A DNA stretch of 64,000 bases from Ensifer canadensis (GCF_017488845.2 NZ_CP083373.1:496001-560000); one strand, 5' to 3'. Shown: positions 1 through 9,613, counted from the stretch's first letter. The notes: generated by a model from the sequence alone, not told the origin. Numbers and translations: made by a program.

Positions 1-621
1 GAAGCGGAAGCCGAGGTCGCGGAAAACGCGGCCAGCTATACCGTTCTTCTAGCAGATTCGGATGGAATTGTCATCGATACTCTCGGAGATCCCGGGCAGG
101 TCGTTGCAGCGGGTCAGACCGTCATTCAACTTGCCCAGGCGGGGCCGCGTGAAGCTGTTGTCTGGCTACCAGAGACCCTGCGGCCGAAGATCGGTTCCGA
201 AGCGCAGGCCAGTGTCTATGGAGGCGAGGGTCTAAGCGGGAAGGCAAGGCTGCGACAGATTTCCGATTCTGCCGATCCCCAAACTCGGACTTACGAGGCG
301 CGTTATATTCTCGAAGGCAACGCGGCCTCAGCCCCGATTGGCTCGACTGTGACAATCAGAATTCTAGATGCTGACCGCCAATCGGAGGTTGCCGTACCAG
401 TGGGCGCTATCCTGGACGATGGTAGTCGGACAGGTGTGTGGGTGGTCGATAACACATCTTCATCCGTGAAGTTTACTCCGATCGAAGTGAAGCGGATCGG
501 CGAAGAGACGGCGTTTGTTATCGGAGTGGGGGTTGGCCAACAGGTTGTCGCTCTCGGCGCGCATCTGCTTGAAAATGGCGCCACCGTCAGGGTTGCCTCT
601 CAGCAAGAGGTGACAAAGTAA
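1..621 (+). CDS. RND efflux periplasmic adaptor (membrane fusion protein), 5' partial
   Basis: The frame is open from the first base and ends in TAA at 619-621, so this is the C-terminal ~206 residues of a protein starting upstream of the window. The visible part has the lipoyl/barrel-sandwich return strand (DGIVIDTLGDPGQVVAAGQ, about residues 20-38) and the following beta-barrel (VVWLPETLRPKIG), as in HlyD/AcrA-type adaptors. Such proteins link the inner-membrane RND pump to an outer-membrane channel across the periplasm. Its stop overlaps the start of the pump gene by one base (TAATG), so the two are translationally coupled. No outer-membrane factor gene is visible here. The family call is firm; the substrate is unknown. 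Confidence 0.9.
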   Translation, partial: EAEAEVAENAASYTVLLADSDGIVIDTLGDPGQVVAAGQTVIQLAQAGPREAVVWLPETLRPKIGSEAQASVYGGEGLSGKARLRQISDSADPQTRTYEARYILEGNAASAPIGSTVTIRILDADRQSEVAVPVGAILDDGSRTGVWVVDNTSSSVKFTPIEVKRIGEETAFVIGVGVGQQVVALGAHLLENGATVRVASQQEVTK

Positions 622-3600
622 TGAACTTCAACCTTTCCGCCATCGCCGTTCGCGAACGCGCCGCTACCTTGTTCTTCATCGTTCTGCTGGCAGCTGCGGG
701 CGCCTACGCCTTCGTCAAGCTGGGACGCGCCGAGGATCCCTCCTTCACCATCAAGACACTGACGGTCACATCAGTTTGGCCGGGTGCCACAGCGCGCGAA
801 ATGCAGGATCTTGTGGCGGAGCCCCTAGAGAAGCGTATCCAGGAACTCACCTGGTACGACCGCGTCGAGATGACAACGCGACCGGGTTACGCCTTCCTGA
901 CGGTCACGCTCAAAGACAATACGCCAGCATCTGCCGTCGACGAGGAGTTCTATCAGGCGCGCAAGAAGCTCGGTGACGAAGCCCCAAATTTGCCCCCGGG
1001 CGTTATTGGCCCGTTTGTCAACGACGAGTATTCCGATGTCAGCTTCGGCCTTTACGCATTGAAGGCGAACGGGATGCCGATGCGCGACCTCGTCCGGCAG
1101 GCCGAGGTCATCCGCCAGGATCTCCTGCATGTCCCCGGAGTTAAGAAAATCAACATTCTCGGAGAGCGCCCAGAACAGATCTTCGTCGAATTTTCCTATG
1201 CCAAGCTGGCAACACTTGGAATATCGGCGCAGGATATCGCTGCTGCTTTACAGAGACAGAACACAGTCACGCCCGCGGGCTCAATCGACACCAGAGGGCC
1301 ACAGGTCTTTATCCGGTTCGACGGGGCCTACAACAGCGTGCAGGCGATTGCCGACACGCCCATTGTTGCTGCTGGACGAACACTTAAGCTCTCCGATCTG
1401 GCCGATGTGCGACGCGGTTATCAGGACCCCGCAACCTATGTCATCCGCCATGAGGGCGAACCCGCGATCATGCTCGGCGCGGTGATGCAAGCGGGCTGGA
1501 ACGGACTGGATCTCGGCAAGGCGCTTGAGGCTCGGTCCGCCGCGATCGCGCAGACACTGCCGCTGGGCATGACTCTCACTAAGGTCAGCGATCAGGCCGT
1601 GAACATCGATGAGGCGGTCGGTGAGTTCATGCTCAAGTTCGCAATGGCGCTTGGTGTCGTTCTGTTCGTAAGCCTGGTTGCACTGGGCTGGCGTGTCGGT
1701 ATCGTCGTGGCCCTTGCCGTGCCGCTCACACTTGCGGTTGTCTTCCTCATCATGCTGGAAACAGGGCGGTTTTTCGATCGCATCACGCTCGGCGCTTTGA
1801 TCCTTGCACTGGGGCTTCTGGTTGACGATGCCATCATCGCGATAGAAGTCATGGTCGTGAAGATGGAAGAGGGCATGGACCGCATCAAGGCGGCCGCCTA
1901 TGCGTGGAGCCATACCGCGGCGCCGATGCTATCGGGCACGCTGGTCACGATCATCGGACTGATGCCCGTGGGTTTTGCAAAATCAACCGCTGGCGAGTAC
2001 GCTGGCAATATCTTCTGGGTCGTCGGTTTCGCGCTGATCGTATCCTGGATCGTCGCGGTGACGTTTACGCCCTACCTTGGCGTAAAGATGCTGCCAAAAA
2101 TCAAGCCAGTCGAGGGCGGTCATCACGCCATCTACGATACGCCGAACTACCGTCGCCTGCGTTCCGTCATCGAGTTCGCCGTCCGGCATAAATTTATGGT
2201 ATGCGCCGTGGTTGGCATCGCCATGGCCGCCTCGGTCGTCGGGATGGGCGGTGTGAAGCAGCAGTTCTTCCCGACATCGGACCGTCCCGAGGTGCTGGTT
2301 GAAGTGCGCATGCCCGAAGGCACGGGCATCGAGGCCACATCATCGGCGGTGAAGAAAGTCGAAGATTGGCTACAGGCTCAGCCAGAGACAAAGATCGTCA
2401 CTAGCTATGTGGGGCAGGGCGCACCCCGGTTCTTCTTTGCCATGGCTCCGGAATTGCCAGATCCCGCCTTCGCCAAGGTCGTCGTGCTGACGCCGGATGC
2501 CCATGCACGCGAAGAACTGAAGCACCGCCTTCGTGCCGCAATATCGGAGGGTCTTGTTCCCGAGGCCTCCGTGCGCGTGACCCAGCTCGTATTTGGACCG
2601 TATACGCCGTTCCCAGTCGAGTTCCGGATCATGGGGCCTGATCAGGATGAACTCTACAAGATTTCCGAGCAAGCTCTGGCAATTATGAAAACTGTGCCCG
2701 ATGTCCGTCAGGCCAACCGGGATTGGGGCAACCGTACGCCGGTGTTACGCTTTATTTCGGATCAGGAGAGGCTTAATCTGATCGGTCTTTCACCGTCGGA
2801 AGCGGCTCAGCAGATGCAGTTGCTGCTCAGCGGTGTTCCTGTCACACAGGTTCGCGACAATATCCGCAACGTGCCTGTTGTCGCACGCAGCGCTGGCGAA
2901 AATCGCCTCGATCCATCAAGGCTTGCCGACTTTTCGCTGATGAGCCGGAATGGCCGCCAGGTTCCCCTGGATCAGATGGGGCATTCCGAGATCCGCTTCG
3001 AAGAACCGATCCTGAAACGCCGCGACCGGACCCCGGTCATCACCATCAGGTCGGACATCAACGAGGCGACACAGCCTCCGGAGGTCTCGCAACAGGTCAT
3101 GAAGGCCCTTCAGCCGCTGATCGCATCGCTTCCAGTTGGATACCGCATCGAAATGGGCGGCAACATCGAGGAGTCCCTGAAGGCCAACGTTGCCCTTGTG
3201 CAGGTTTTCCCACTGATGATCGCAGCTATGTTGATCGTCATCATCCTGCAGGTTCGCAGTCTATCGACAATGACAATGGTGATGCTGACCGCACCGCTTG
3301 GTCTTGCCGGGGTGGTTCCGACCTTGTTCTTGTTCAATCAGCCATTCGGCTTCAACGCTATTCTCGGATTGATCGGGCTCGCAGGCATCCTGATGCGAAA
3401 CACGTTGATCCTCACTGAGCAGATCAAGGAGAACCAGGCGGCTGGTCTCGATGGCTACCATGCTGTCATCGAAGCCACTGTGCAGCGCACGCGCCCTGTC
3501 ATCCTGACTGCTCTCGCGGCAATCCTGGCCTTCATACCTTTGACCCATTCCGTGTTCTGGGGATCGATGGCTTATACTCTGATCGGTGGCACAGCGGTAG

Positions 3601-3731
3601 GCACAGTGATGATCCTGCTCTTCCTTCCGGCCCTGTATGCCGTGTGGTTCCGTATCAAGCCACCCAAAGCAGATGGGAAAGAGGAAACGGTCGAACATCT
3701 GGCACAGCCGATGGCGCTGGCGGCAGAATAG
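621..3731 (+). CDS. RND (HAE1/AcrB-type) efflux permease
   Basis: The 1036-residue protein has the full length of an AcrB-type pump. One transmembrane segment lies near residues 15-33, a large periplasmic loop follows to about 330, then a membrane bundle at about 335-490 contains the TM4 proton-relay pair in GLLVDDAIIAIE (Asp402-Asp403). A second periplasmic loop and a C-terminal bundle (about 865-1015) complete the duplicated RND fold. It would trade protons for export of a drug, solvent or metabolite through the adaptor encoded just upstream. The start overlaps the adaptor stop by one base. The truncated TetR gene directly downstream was probably its repressor, so expression may now be deregulated (inference). 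Confidence 0.95.
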   Translation: MNFNLSAIAVRERAATLFFIVLLAAAGAYAFVKLGRAEDPSFTIKTLTVTSVWPGATAREMQDLVAEPLEKRIQELTWYDRVEMTTRPGYAFLTVTLKDNTPASAVDEEFYQARKKLGDEAPNLPPGVIGPFVNDEYSDVSFGLYALKANGMPMRDLVRQAEVIRQDLLHVPGVKKINILGERPEQIFVEFSYAKLATLGISAQDIAAALQRQNTVTPAGSIDTRGPQVFIRFDGAYNSVQAIADTPIVAAGRTLKLSDLADVRRGYQDPATYVIRHEGEPAIMLGAVMQAGWNGLDLGKALEARSAAIAQTLPLGMTLTKVSDQAVNIDEAVGEFMLKFAMALGVVLFVSLVALGWRVGIVVALAVPLTLAVVFLIMLETGRFFDRITLGALILALGLLVDDAIIAIEVMVVKMEEGMDRIKAAAYAWSHTAAPMLSGTLVTIIGLMPVGFAKSTAGEYAGNIFWVVGFALIVSWIVAVTFTPYLGVKMLPKIKPVEGGHHAIYDTPNYRRLRSVIEFAVRHKFMVCAVVGIAMAASVVGMGGVKQQFFPTSDRPEVLVEVRMPEGTGIEATSSAVKKVEDWLQAQPETKIVTSYVGQGAPRFFFAMAPELPDPAFAKVVVLTPDAHAREELKHRLRAAISEGLVPEASVRVTQLVFGPYTPFPVEFRIMGPDQDELYKISEQALAIMKTVPDVRQANRDWGNRTPVLRFISDQERLNLIGLSPSEAAQQMQLLLSGVPVTQVRDNIRNVPVVARSAGENRLDPSRLADFSLMSRNGRQVPLDQMGHSEIRFEEPILKRRDRTPVITIRSDINEATQPPEVSQQVMKALQPLIASLPVGYRIEMGGNIEESLKANVALVQVFPLMIAAMLIVIILQVRSLSTMTMVMLTAPLGLAGVVPTLFLFNQPFGFNAILGLIGLAGILMRNTLILTEQIKENQAAGLDGYHAVIEATVQRTRPVILTALAAILAFIPLTHSVFWGSMAYTLIGGTAVGTVMILLFLPALYAVWFRIKPPKADGKEETVEHLAQPMALAAE

Positions 3732-3739
3732 GGGCGTCC

Positions 3740-3852
3740 ATGCCACGTATCACGATCCCACAGGGGCGCACGGGCACCGAAGTCGAGATGTGGCGCGAGC
3801 GTATACTCGATGTGACGGAAGGACACTTTCGCCGCATCGGTTACCGGAAGAC
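3740..3852 (+). pseudogene. TetR-family regulator, N-terminal stump only
   Basis: It begins ATG eight bases after the pump stop. Only the first ~37 codons look like a TetR regulator: the pattern WRERILDVTEGHFRRIGYRKT is the first helix of a TetR DNA-binding domain. The expected continuation (the A-D-I-A helix-turn-helix) is absent. From about 3850 the same frame reads as an IS5-type transposase. The ligand-binding domain and recognition helix are gone, so this cannot be a working repressor. Its position immediately 3' of an RND pump suggests it was the local pump regulator. Breakpoint known to within a few codons. Confidence 0.6.
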
Positions 3853-4102
3853 AGCCGATCGCGCTTATGATGCAGACAGCCGGCATGACCTCATCCTTGA
3901 TCAAGGCGGCGAACCAGTCGTTCCGCCGCGCCGGCATCGCAAGCATCAACATGTCTATGATCGTATCGCTTACAAACAGCGATGGGGCATCGATTTGCCA
4001 AACTCAAACAATGGCGACGCATCGCAACACGCTATGACAAGCTCGCCGCCCAATTTCCTCGGCTTCATAAATCTCGCAAGCATCATGCTCTGGCTCAAAT
4101 GA
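3850..4102 (+). mobile_element. IS5-family transposase C-terminal relic
   Basis: Reading on from the TetR stump gives ADRAYDAD, then a spacer, VPPRRHRKHQHVYDRIAYKQR, and after a frame change HRFAKLKQWRRIATRYDK (from 3982 in the neighbouring frame), returning to LGFINLASIMLWLK before TAA at 4102. This order (DRAYDAD, short basic loop, Y-x-x-R, F-x-x-LKxWRRIATRYD, then a hydrophobic tail) is the end of IS5-group DDE transposases. At least two frame changes are needed, so it is dead. No complete terminal inverted repeats were found. It is fused to the TetR remnant. Confidence 0.65.
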
Positions 4103-4191
4103 TTAATTCGCCACTACAGCCTAGTCCTTCTCTGGGCCGCTTGGCGTCAAAGTCGATTCTTCGCGGGGCTACGCTTGCTATCAGGCCGAAG

Positions 4192-4220
4192 TCGAACTAA
4201 GTTTATGAGACTAAGTTCGA
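4192..4220. promoter_or_regulatory. Candidate operator of the Phd/PIN toxin-antitoxin pair
   Basis: An inverted repeat TCGAACT (4192-4198) and AGTTCGA (4214-4220), arms separated by 15 bases (22 bp centre to centre, about two helical turns), ends nine bases before the antitoxin ATG. ACTAAGTT also occurs twice in direct orientation inside it. Phd/YefM antitoxins commonly autorepress by binding such repeats. The repeat is seen; its function is inference. Confidence 0.45.
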
Positions 4221-4229
4221 GGTAGGGCC

Positions 4230-4472
4230 ATGCACACTGTAAATATTCACGAGGCGAAAACTCATTTGTCCCGGCTCATTGAGAAAGCAGCGAAAGGCGA
4301 GTCCTTTATCATTGCCAAATCGGGTAAGCCTTTGGTGAAGGTCGTCGCGGTCGAGACTCCTACCGCCGACGAAACTCGTCGCGTCGGATTCATGGCGGGG
4401 CAGTTTTCCGTACCGGAAGACTTCGATCGTATGGGTGGCGAAGATATCGAGAAACTGTTTGGCGGCGAATGA
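4230..4472 (+). CDS. Phd/YefM-family antitoxin
   Basis: This 80-residue protein starts MHTVNIHEAKTHLSRLIEKA and continues with ESFIIAKSGKPLVKVV, the usual Phd/YefM N-terminal DNA-binding and dimerisation fold. The acidic C-terminal tail (about residues 55-80) would wrap and neutralise the toxin. It overlaps the PIN-domain toxin gene by four bases (ATGA), the classic antitoxin-first arrangement. A candidate autoregulatory repeat lies just upstream. The family is clear; whether the pair is active is not known. Confidence 0.92.
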   Translation: MHTVNIHEAKTHLSRLIEKAAKGESFIIAKSGKPLVKVVAVETPTADETRRVGFMAGQFSVPEDFDRMGGEDIEKLFGGE

Positions 4473-4864
4473 TGAAACTCCTGCTGGATACGCATCTTCT
4501 GCTTTGGGCTGCGGGAGAGCCTGGGAAGCTGCCGCCCGCCGCTCTGGCTGAAATCGAGAATACCGAAAATGTCTTGCTATTTAGCGCGGCGAGTCTTTGG
4601 GAGGTGGCCATCAAGCGCGGACTTGGCCGGGCCGATTTTACCGTAGATCCACGACTACTTCGCCGCGGTCTCATCGATAACGGCTACCAAGAGCTCCCAA
4701 TCACCAGCGCACACGCAGTAGCGGTGGATGGACTGCCAGCGATCCATAAGGACCCCTTTGATCGGATTTTAGTCGCTCAATCGATCGTGGAGGGTGTCAC
4801 CTTGTTGACTGTCGATGAACTGGTCGGGCAGTATCCAGCTCCCATTCGCTGTATGCAAAAATAG
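4469..4864 (+). CDS. PIN-domain toxin (VapC-like ribonuclease)
   Basis: The 131-residue protein is a typical PIN nuclease. The acidic metal-binding residues are visible: Asp7 in LLLDTHLLLW, Glu45 in SLWEVAIK, Asp95/Asp98 in KDPFDR and Asp116 in TVDE. PIN toxins cleave RNA, often tRNA, with Mg or Mn ions. It pairs with the Phd-type antitoxin it overlaps, a common combination in rhizobia. All expected catalytic residues are present, so it should be functional. Two successive ATG codons (4469, 4472) are possible starts. Confidence 0.92.
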   Translation: MMKLLLDTHLLLWAAGEPGKLPPAALAEIENTENVLLFSAASLWEVAIKRGLGRADFTVDPRLLRRGLIDNGYQELPITSAHAVAVDGLPAIHKDPFDRILVAQSIVEGVTLLTVDELVGQYPAPIRCMQK

Positions 4865-5069
4865 CGCGAAATCCCCTGCTCGCTCATTCGGAGCGCGCCG
4901 GTGTGGACGAATTCCCGCGTGTTCATGTTTCCCTCAGTCGCGCCGAGGCGTAGGCGCTTCAAGGACGTTCATTTATCTTTGCGATTGCACCGAGCCGGAC
5001 GCACGATTTGCGCCCCCGGCGTTCAGTACCCAGACGTTCTACTTGTTTGGTAATGATGTTCCCGCAGAC

Positions 5070-5531
5070 TTAAGGTTGAATTGCGTGCGATCGAGGAGGC
5101 TTGGAGGCGCTTGTCAAATGCCGATAGAGCTCCAGCGCATAATCTTCCTTGCCGTAGATGAAGCGATAGATCGTCTCGGTGCAGACACGCACGGCGCTGA
5201 CGCCATCGGCGAACAGGCGACCGGCGATCTGTTCCGGTGACCACAGCGCCTCCAGCTGCTCGATGACCAGTGCGCGCAATTGCGGGTGCCGCATCAGCTT
5301 CCTCAAACGCCGCCGTCGCTCTTTGCGGATGTCGTCGGCAACCGTTGGGAAGTAGCCGCTGTATTCGGGCAGTTCGCGATCGTGGAATGTATTGCGCCTG
5401 ATCTCGCGATAGATGGTGGAACGGTGACGACCGAGTTGGCGCGCCATTTCATTGATCGGCACCTTGCGTTCGACAAAGTGATAGAGGCGGCGGCGATCCG
5501 CCAGATTCAGCTGCGAATAGCTTCGTGACAT
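5070..5531 (-). pseudogene. IS30-family transposase, C-terminally truncated
   Basis: The N-terminal helix-turn-helix part is well preserved (SQLNLADRRRLYHFVERK, INEMARQLGRHRSTIYREI), followed by the linker SPEQIAGRL and ETIYRFIYG. It stops near residue 150, whereas IS30 transposases run to about 330-400 residues with a DDE domain; the catalytic core is missing. I start it at the ATG at 5531 (MSRSYSQL) rather than an upstream in-frame ATG, because family members begin close to this point. Flanking DNA shows no intact partner end. It is a dead fragment next to the restriction-modification locus. Confidence 0.8.
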
Positions 5532-5666
5532 CCCAAAATCTCCAAGGGGAAACATTGAAATCATTGGCATGTCGCGCTTCGAACTAGAATGTACCCGGCT
5601 ACATACAAAAGTTGCATAATGTATCGACCGGAACGGCGCTGCACACAGCGAACTGACCCCGGAATT

Positions 5667-6698
5667 CTATTTTTTTGCCAATACCGAACCGCGGCGTCGC
5701 CTCGCCTCCTCGTGCATGTTGACGGGTGTCGCGGCGAGAACGCGGGTGACCAGCGACGTAAGAAAACGGGCCGGGGAAACGTCATCCGGGGTGTGGTTTT
5801 CGAGGATCGATACCTTGGGCAGCGCGTTGACGATGCTCTGGACCGTACTGACGGCAAGGTGCGCGATCGCATCGTCGGCTGGATCGGTTATCGGCTGCGG
5901 ACCCGGCTCCAGTATGCCCTCGCTGGGTTCCTCCTCGACGGTTGCCAGCCGTGCTGTATCGCTTGAATAATCCATCAAGACCAGGCAGGTGGAGTGATAC
6001 GCGTCGTCCTCCCGCCCAAGCTTGGCCAAGAGGTCGAACAACCACTCGGCCGTCTTGGGCTCCTTGTCCAGGATGTCAGACCTCAGACCGAACAAGAACC
6101 CGAGAGCCGCGAGCGGGTGGCGCAAGCGAAGATTCTTGGCGTCGCCGTATGATTCCTCGATGCGGTTCGGCGCATTCTTTCCATAGGAAGAATCCATTCG
6201 CTTCGTCGAAATCAACAATTCCGGGCCGGTCACCCAATCGGTGATGATGACGTCAACCTGTTTCAGGTAGTTTTTGCCGAGAATCGAAGCCGAGGAGGAG
6301 GTGACGCTGGGAATGGACGTGTTCGATATCAGATGGGATTAAGCCTTGGCTCGAATCGCCGTCGGAAGTGACTTCACGAATGCGGCGACAGGCGCGGGAA
6401 GAACGCGTGGGTTTGATGGCCTTGGCCAGACTTGGTCCATGCCGAAACCAGCCCTGCGAAGTTCATAGCTGAGCCAGACATCGAGAGCGAGGGCAGGAAC
6501 TCCGGTTTGGGTTCCCGCTTTCAGGTGGAGCGGAACCCCAAGCAGCAGCGCCAGGGTCTCGTAGTCTGGACGGAAGTACGGCTGGCCGTCCGATCCAAGA
6601 ATCCAAGGATTGGTGTGTTCCCCGTCAGGTGCGGCAACCGCAACGATGTGGTCAAAAATTTCCCAGGCTTCTGCTTTGGAACTGGGTTTAGCGGCCAC
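5667..6698 (-). pseudogene. Type II restriction endonuclease candidate, split by an in-frame TAA
   Basis: A single minus-strand frame from ATG 6698 to stop 5667 would encode about 342 residues, but a TAA at 6339-6341 breaks it into a 119-residue N-terminal part and a downstream part. The frame after the stop continues without interruption and includes SILGKNYLKQVDVIITDW...ELLISTKRM, which looks like a PD-(D/E)XK nuclease core (Asp then xxK), followed by the conserved-looking NRIEESYGDAKNL and LRHPLAALGFLFGL. The start overlaps the methyltransferase end by 11 bases. I read it as the cognate nuclease inactivated by one nonsense mutation. The nuclease assignment rests on motif and context only. 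Confidence 0.6.
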
Positions 6699-8352
6699 TT
6701 GCCGCCCTCAAGTTGCGACGCTTTACGAACTCCGCGCGCGCATGCCGGACGACTGCCATTTGTGCGGGCGAAACCTCGCCCTCGCTTAGCAGTACCTGGT
6801 CGACGATCTTGACGGCATCCAGCAGCCTTCCCTTGTCCAGAAGTTTTGCCACGCTCCTTTTGACCTCGCGAAGCCCGTCGGCGCGACAGGTAACCAAGGT
6901 AGGCGAGGGCATGGCCCAGACGTCGGCCTCCTTCGGCTCGATTTTCAGGATTCCGCCTCCGTAGGCGCGACCGACCATTTCGGCATGCAGCAACGTAATG
7001 GAGTTCAAGCTGGCGACAGGGAGGAGCTCGCGGCCCAGGACCCCGTGTGCATCGTTGAGATAGACCCCATGCACGGAATTAAGGTGACGGGCTTGTGCTG
7101 CGTTCTCCGTGATCCGAGGCGTGTCCGCGTTCATGCATGTTAGCAACAGGTCGGCGGGGGAAACCAGTGGCACACGATACCAAGTCTTGCGGACCCGGCA
7201 TTTGTAGGCGGTGTCCACGCCTGTCCTATGGCCATCTGCAATGTATGCTGCCGCGGCCGCGGAAGGCGGATCGCTCGGATAGAAGAGGTGGATTGCGTTC
7301 CCCTCTTCACCGAGTTTCTTTAGCTGGGCATTCGAAAGAGAGAGGCCCCGCAAATGAGAGCTTCCGGGCGGTGAAAGGCTGAGCAACTCGTCCGGGAGCA
7401 GTCCAATCTCAGCTACACGCTGGGGGGAAAGGGTGAAGTATTTGTTGTTTCCCGTTACCATCCCGAGCGTCGTATCGCCCCAGGTTTCCAAGTTCGTGTA
7501 GAGGCCAGTTGCGGAGAGCGTCTGCAAAAGATGCATCGCGTCGGCATCGACGAGACTGCTGGTCCACTTGGCCGCTGGGTCGGCCGGTGTCCAGCTCTGT
7601 CCAGGACCTAGAGTATCGAGCGTTGCGGCGTTCTTTGTTTGACTGATGGTTGCATAATCCGCCGGTCCGCCGAGATAGCCGTCCGCAAGGAGAAGTACGA
7701 CATCCGCTTCCGCTTCGGGGAACACTTGCTCGTCGAACAATACGAGTTGCACGTCGCGGAATCGATTGAACAGGAACTTGCGGACGGGAGCGGCATAGTT
7801 CACTGAGAGCAGTTCGGCGGGCAACACGAAGGCCAGGCGGCCACCTTTCTTCAGGAACAATGCCGAGTGCACGGTGAATGCTGCCCAACTCGACGCGAGC
7901 CCGGTCAGGGAAATGCCGGCCCTGATAGCCGCCTCCCGGGCACGGGCGCGGGCTTCCCCGGTAAAGTCCTGGTATCGGATATAGGGAGGATTTCCGATGA
8001 CGGCGTCGAACGCTTGATCAGGCGTGACGGCAAAGAAGTCGGACAGTTGGATATTGGCCTCGCCCCCGGCGTCAGCGACCCGCTTGCGGGCAACGTCCGC
8101 GCTGTGGGCGTGTATCTCCACGCCATGAACCATCGGGCACGAGCGCCGGCCGGGAGCGAGTTCACGAAGGCGATCGACCGCGGAAACCAAGAATGCAGCG
8201 TCGCCAGCGGCAGGCTCCAACACGCGATCGTCAGGCGCGCGAATGGCCCATTTCGAAATGAAACGGGTAATCGCCGGAGGCGTGAAGAATGCGCCTCTTT
8301 CCTTGCGGAGAACGGGAGTGTCGATAGGGTCGCGATGGGTAACGAAAGTCAC
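6688..8352 (-). CDS. N6-adenine-specific DNA methyltransferase, class I SAM-dependent (restriction-modification)
   Basis: This 554-residue protein has an Eco57I-like layout. SAM-binding motif I is LEPAAGDAAF (about 45-54), the catalytic NPPY lies at 121-124 in VIGNPPYIRYQDF, and a C-terminal target-recognition region (about 300-500) follows. It would methylate adenine N6 in a specific sequence. The reading frame is intact. The adjoining nuclease gene starts inside its last codons and carries a stop, so this may now be an orphan methylase that still marks DNA. The recognition sequence cannot be read from the protein. Confidence 0.9.
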   Translation of the reverse strand: MTFVTHRDPIDTPVLRKERGAFFTPPAITRFISKWAIRAPDDRVLEPAAGDAAFLVSAVDRLRELAPGRRSCPMVHGVEIHAHSADVARKRVADAGGEANIQLSDFFAVTPDQAFDAVIGNPPYIRYQDFTGEARARAREAAIRAGISLTGLASSWAAFTVHSALFLKKGGRLAFVLPAELLSVNYAAPVRKFLFNRFRDVQLVLFDEQVFPEAEADVVLLLADGYLGGPADYATISQTKNAATLDTLGPGQSWTPADPAAKWTSSLVDADAMHLLQTLSATGLYTNLETWGDTTLGMVTGNNKYFTLSPQRVAEIGLLPDELLSLSPPGSSHLRGLSLSNAQLKKLGEEGNAIHLFYPSDPPSAAAAAYIADGHRTGVDTAYKCRVRKTWYRVPLVSPADLLLTCMNADTPRITENAAQARHLNSVHGVYLNDAHGVLGRELLPVASLNSITLLHAEMVGRAYGGGILKIEPKEADVWAMPSPTLVTCRADGLREVKRSVAKLLDKGRLLDAVKIVDQVLLSEGEVSPAQMAVVRHARAEFVKRRNLRAASGR

Positions 8353-8968
8353 GGCTAGCTCCCGAATCGTGCACGCATGGGTTCGCTGTCTTGCCGGTTA
8401 CCTATCCTATACAGATGAATTTCTGTCTACTCTTTGTTCTATTTCCAATCTGCCGATCCAGCGGAAAAATTGCGGCAAAACATTGCGCAGCAATGCCCAC
8501 TTCCATCCAGAACTGTAGTGCGCCTATGGGTGGGTGCAGCCCCTCAAAATCAGGCGCTTAGCGCTCTGGGGTCGACCGTTCGGATCCTTCAAGGCGATCG
8601 TCGCTGATCGTTGCGGCCGATGCGCGGGATACCGGCTTCCACGCTCCTCTGGTTGACGACACGCGCTGCGGAGGCACCCGACACTATCGGTTGCCATGGA
8701 TTATAAGGTCAAAGAACACGGCATCAATCCTCTCAACATCGAACATGCCGACTGGTGCATATTGCCAGCTTCCGATCGTCTCAGTCGGTGGAACTTTGCG
8801 GTTCGACTAGCCATCGGGAACGAACAAGGAGCGCCGGGAGTACCAAATCGAATCCTCTAACGTTGCGTTCGGGGCCGAAGTGGAACGGCCGCTTCCTAGA
8901 TGGCAGCGCCGGCCTTTGTATTCAGCGTAGTGGACCGACTGCAGGGACGACGAACGGAGCGACGGCCC
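8353..8968. other. 616-base stretch without a convincing gene
   Basis: It lies between the methyltransferase (minus strand) and a minus-strand exported protein. The only ORF with protein-like composition is 8696-8860 on the plus strand (54 codons, starting MDYKVKEHGIN), which I do not recognise and do not call. An AT-richer patch at about 8395-8450 could hold the methylase promoter. Nothing else is supported. Confidence 0.4.
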
Positions 8969-9409
8969 TTACTTCACCGTGATGGCAATGCCGCTGAGAT
9001 CGGCGTTGACTTGCAGGCCTACCTGCTTGCCTGAGAGTTCGAGTCGGGCGCCCTTGTCATTGGTCATGACGATTACTTGGGCCCCTTTGCCGAGCGCGCC
9101 GCCACCGCCCACCGCACCGTAGACCCCCGTCACATCCCGGGCGCGGCGAATGTGGCTAACCGTACCCTGGAAATAGGTCTTCGAAGCCCCGAAGGCGAGG
9201 CCGCCCGAGAGGCCCCCGACAGAGATGGGATAGCGGCGACCATGGAAGGTCAGCGTGCCCTCGCCCCCAGAGCCACCCACAAAGAAGGCAGCCTTGTAGA
9301 CTGAGAAGCTGATCGTACCGCTGTCGGCATGCGCGGAGCCGGCAAAGCTGATTCCTGCTACAGCGATAACCGCAGCCGCGACTGAACGAAATCTGGACGA
9401 AATCTTCAT
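8969..9409 (-). CDS. Exported glycine-rich protein of unknown function
   Basis: The 146-residue protein starts at ATG 9409, preceded by a GGAG ribosome site; an upstream in-frame ATG is less likely because the signal peptide begins here. Residues 1-29 are a Sec signal (KISSRFRSVAAAVIAVAG, ending AHA-DS). The mature part has repeated Gly-rich strands (FFVGGSGGEGTL, VGGLSGGLAFG, YGAVGGGGALGKG) and ends in a beta-strand-like tail. It loosely resembles the SYLF/DUF1134 style of small lipid-binding envelope proteins, but I cannot confirm a family. It is monocistronic, just after the Lrp gene on the same strand. Confidence 0.75.
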   Translation of the reverse strand: MKISSRFRSVAAAVIAVAGISFAGSAHADSGTISFSVYKAAFFVGGSGGEGTLTFHGRRYPISVGGLSGGLAFGASKTYFQGTVSHIRRARDVTGVYGAVGGGGALGKGAQVIVMTNDKGARLELSGKQVGLQVNADLSGIAITVK

Positions 9410-9613
9410 TATGCAAATCTCCTCAAAATCGAGGCTTACCCAGCCAGGAGGGCACGTCAGCGTCATGCCAAAGAGTCACAGCTCAAACCGTCTCGCCCGT
9501 CATTAGTTCCAGGCACGCGGCCTCAATCCGTCTGGAACAAGGCCGCCACGAAACGAGGTGGATGGCACACATAGTCTCGGTGGCAGGGTCGGTGGCAGCC
9601 AACGCTCGGCTGC

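Noticed and set aside
6339..6341. TAA in the nuclease gene as a recoded codon
   Set aside because: UAA recoding is not known in this group and no recoding signal was seen; a nonsense mutation or sequencing error is simpler.
8696..8860. 54-codon ORF before the exported Gly-rich gene
   Set aside because: Looks protein-like but has no ribosome site or family; left as unclassified.
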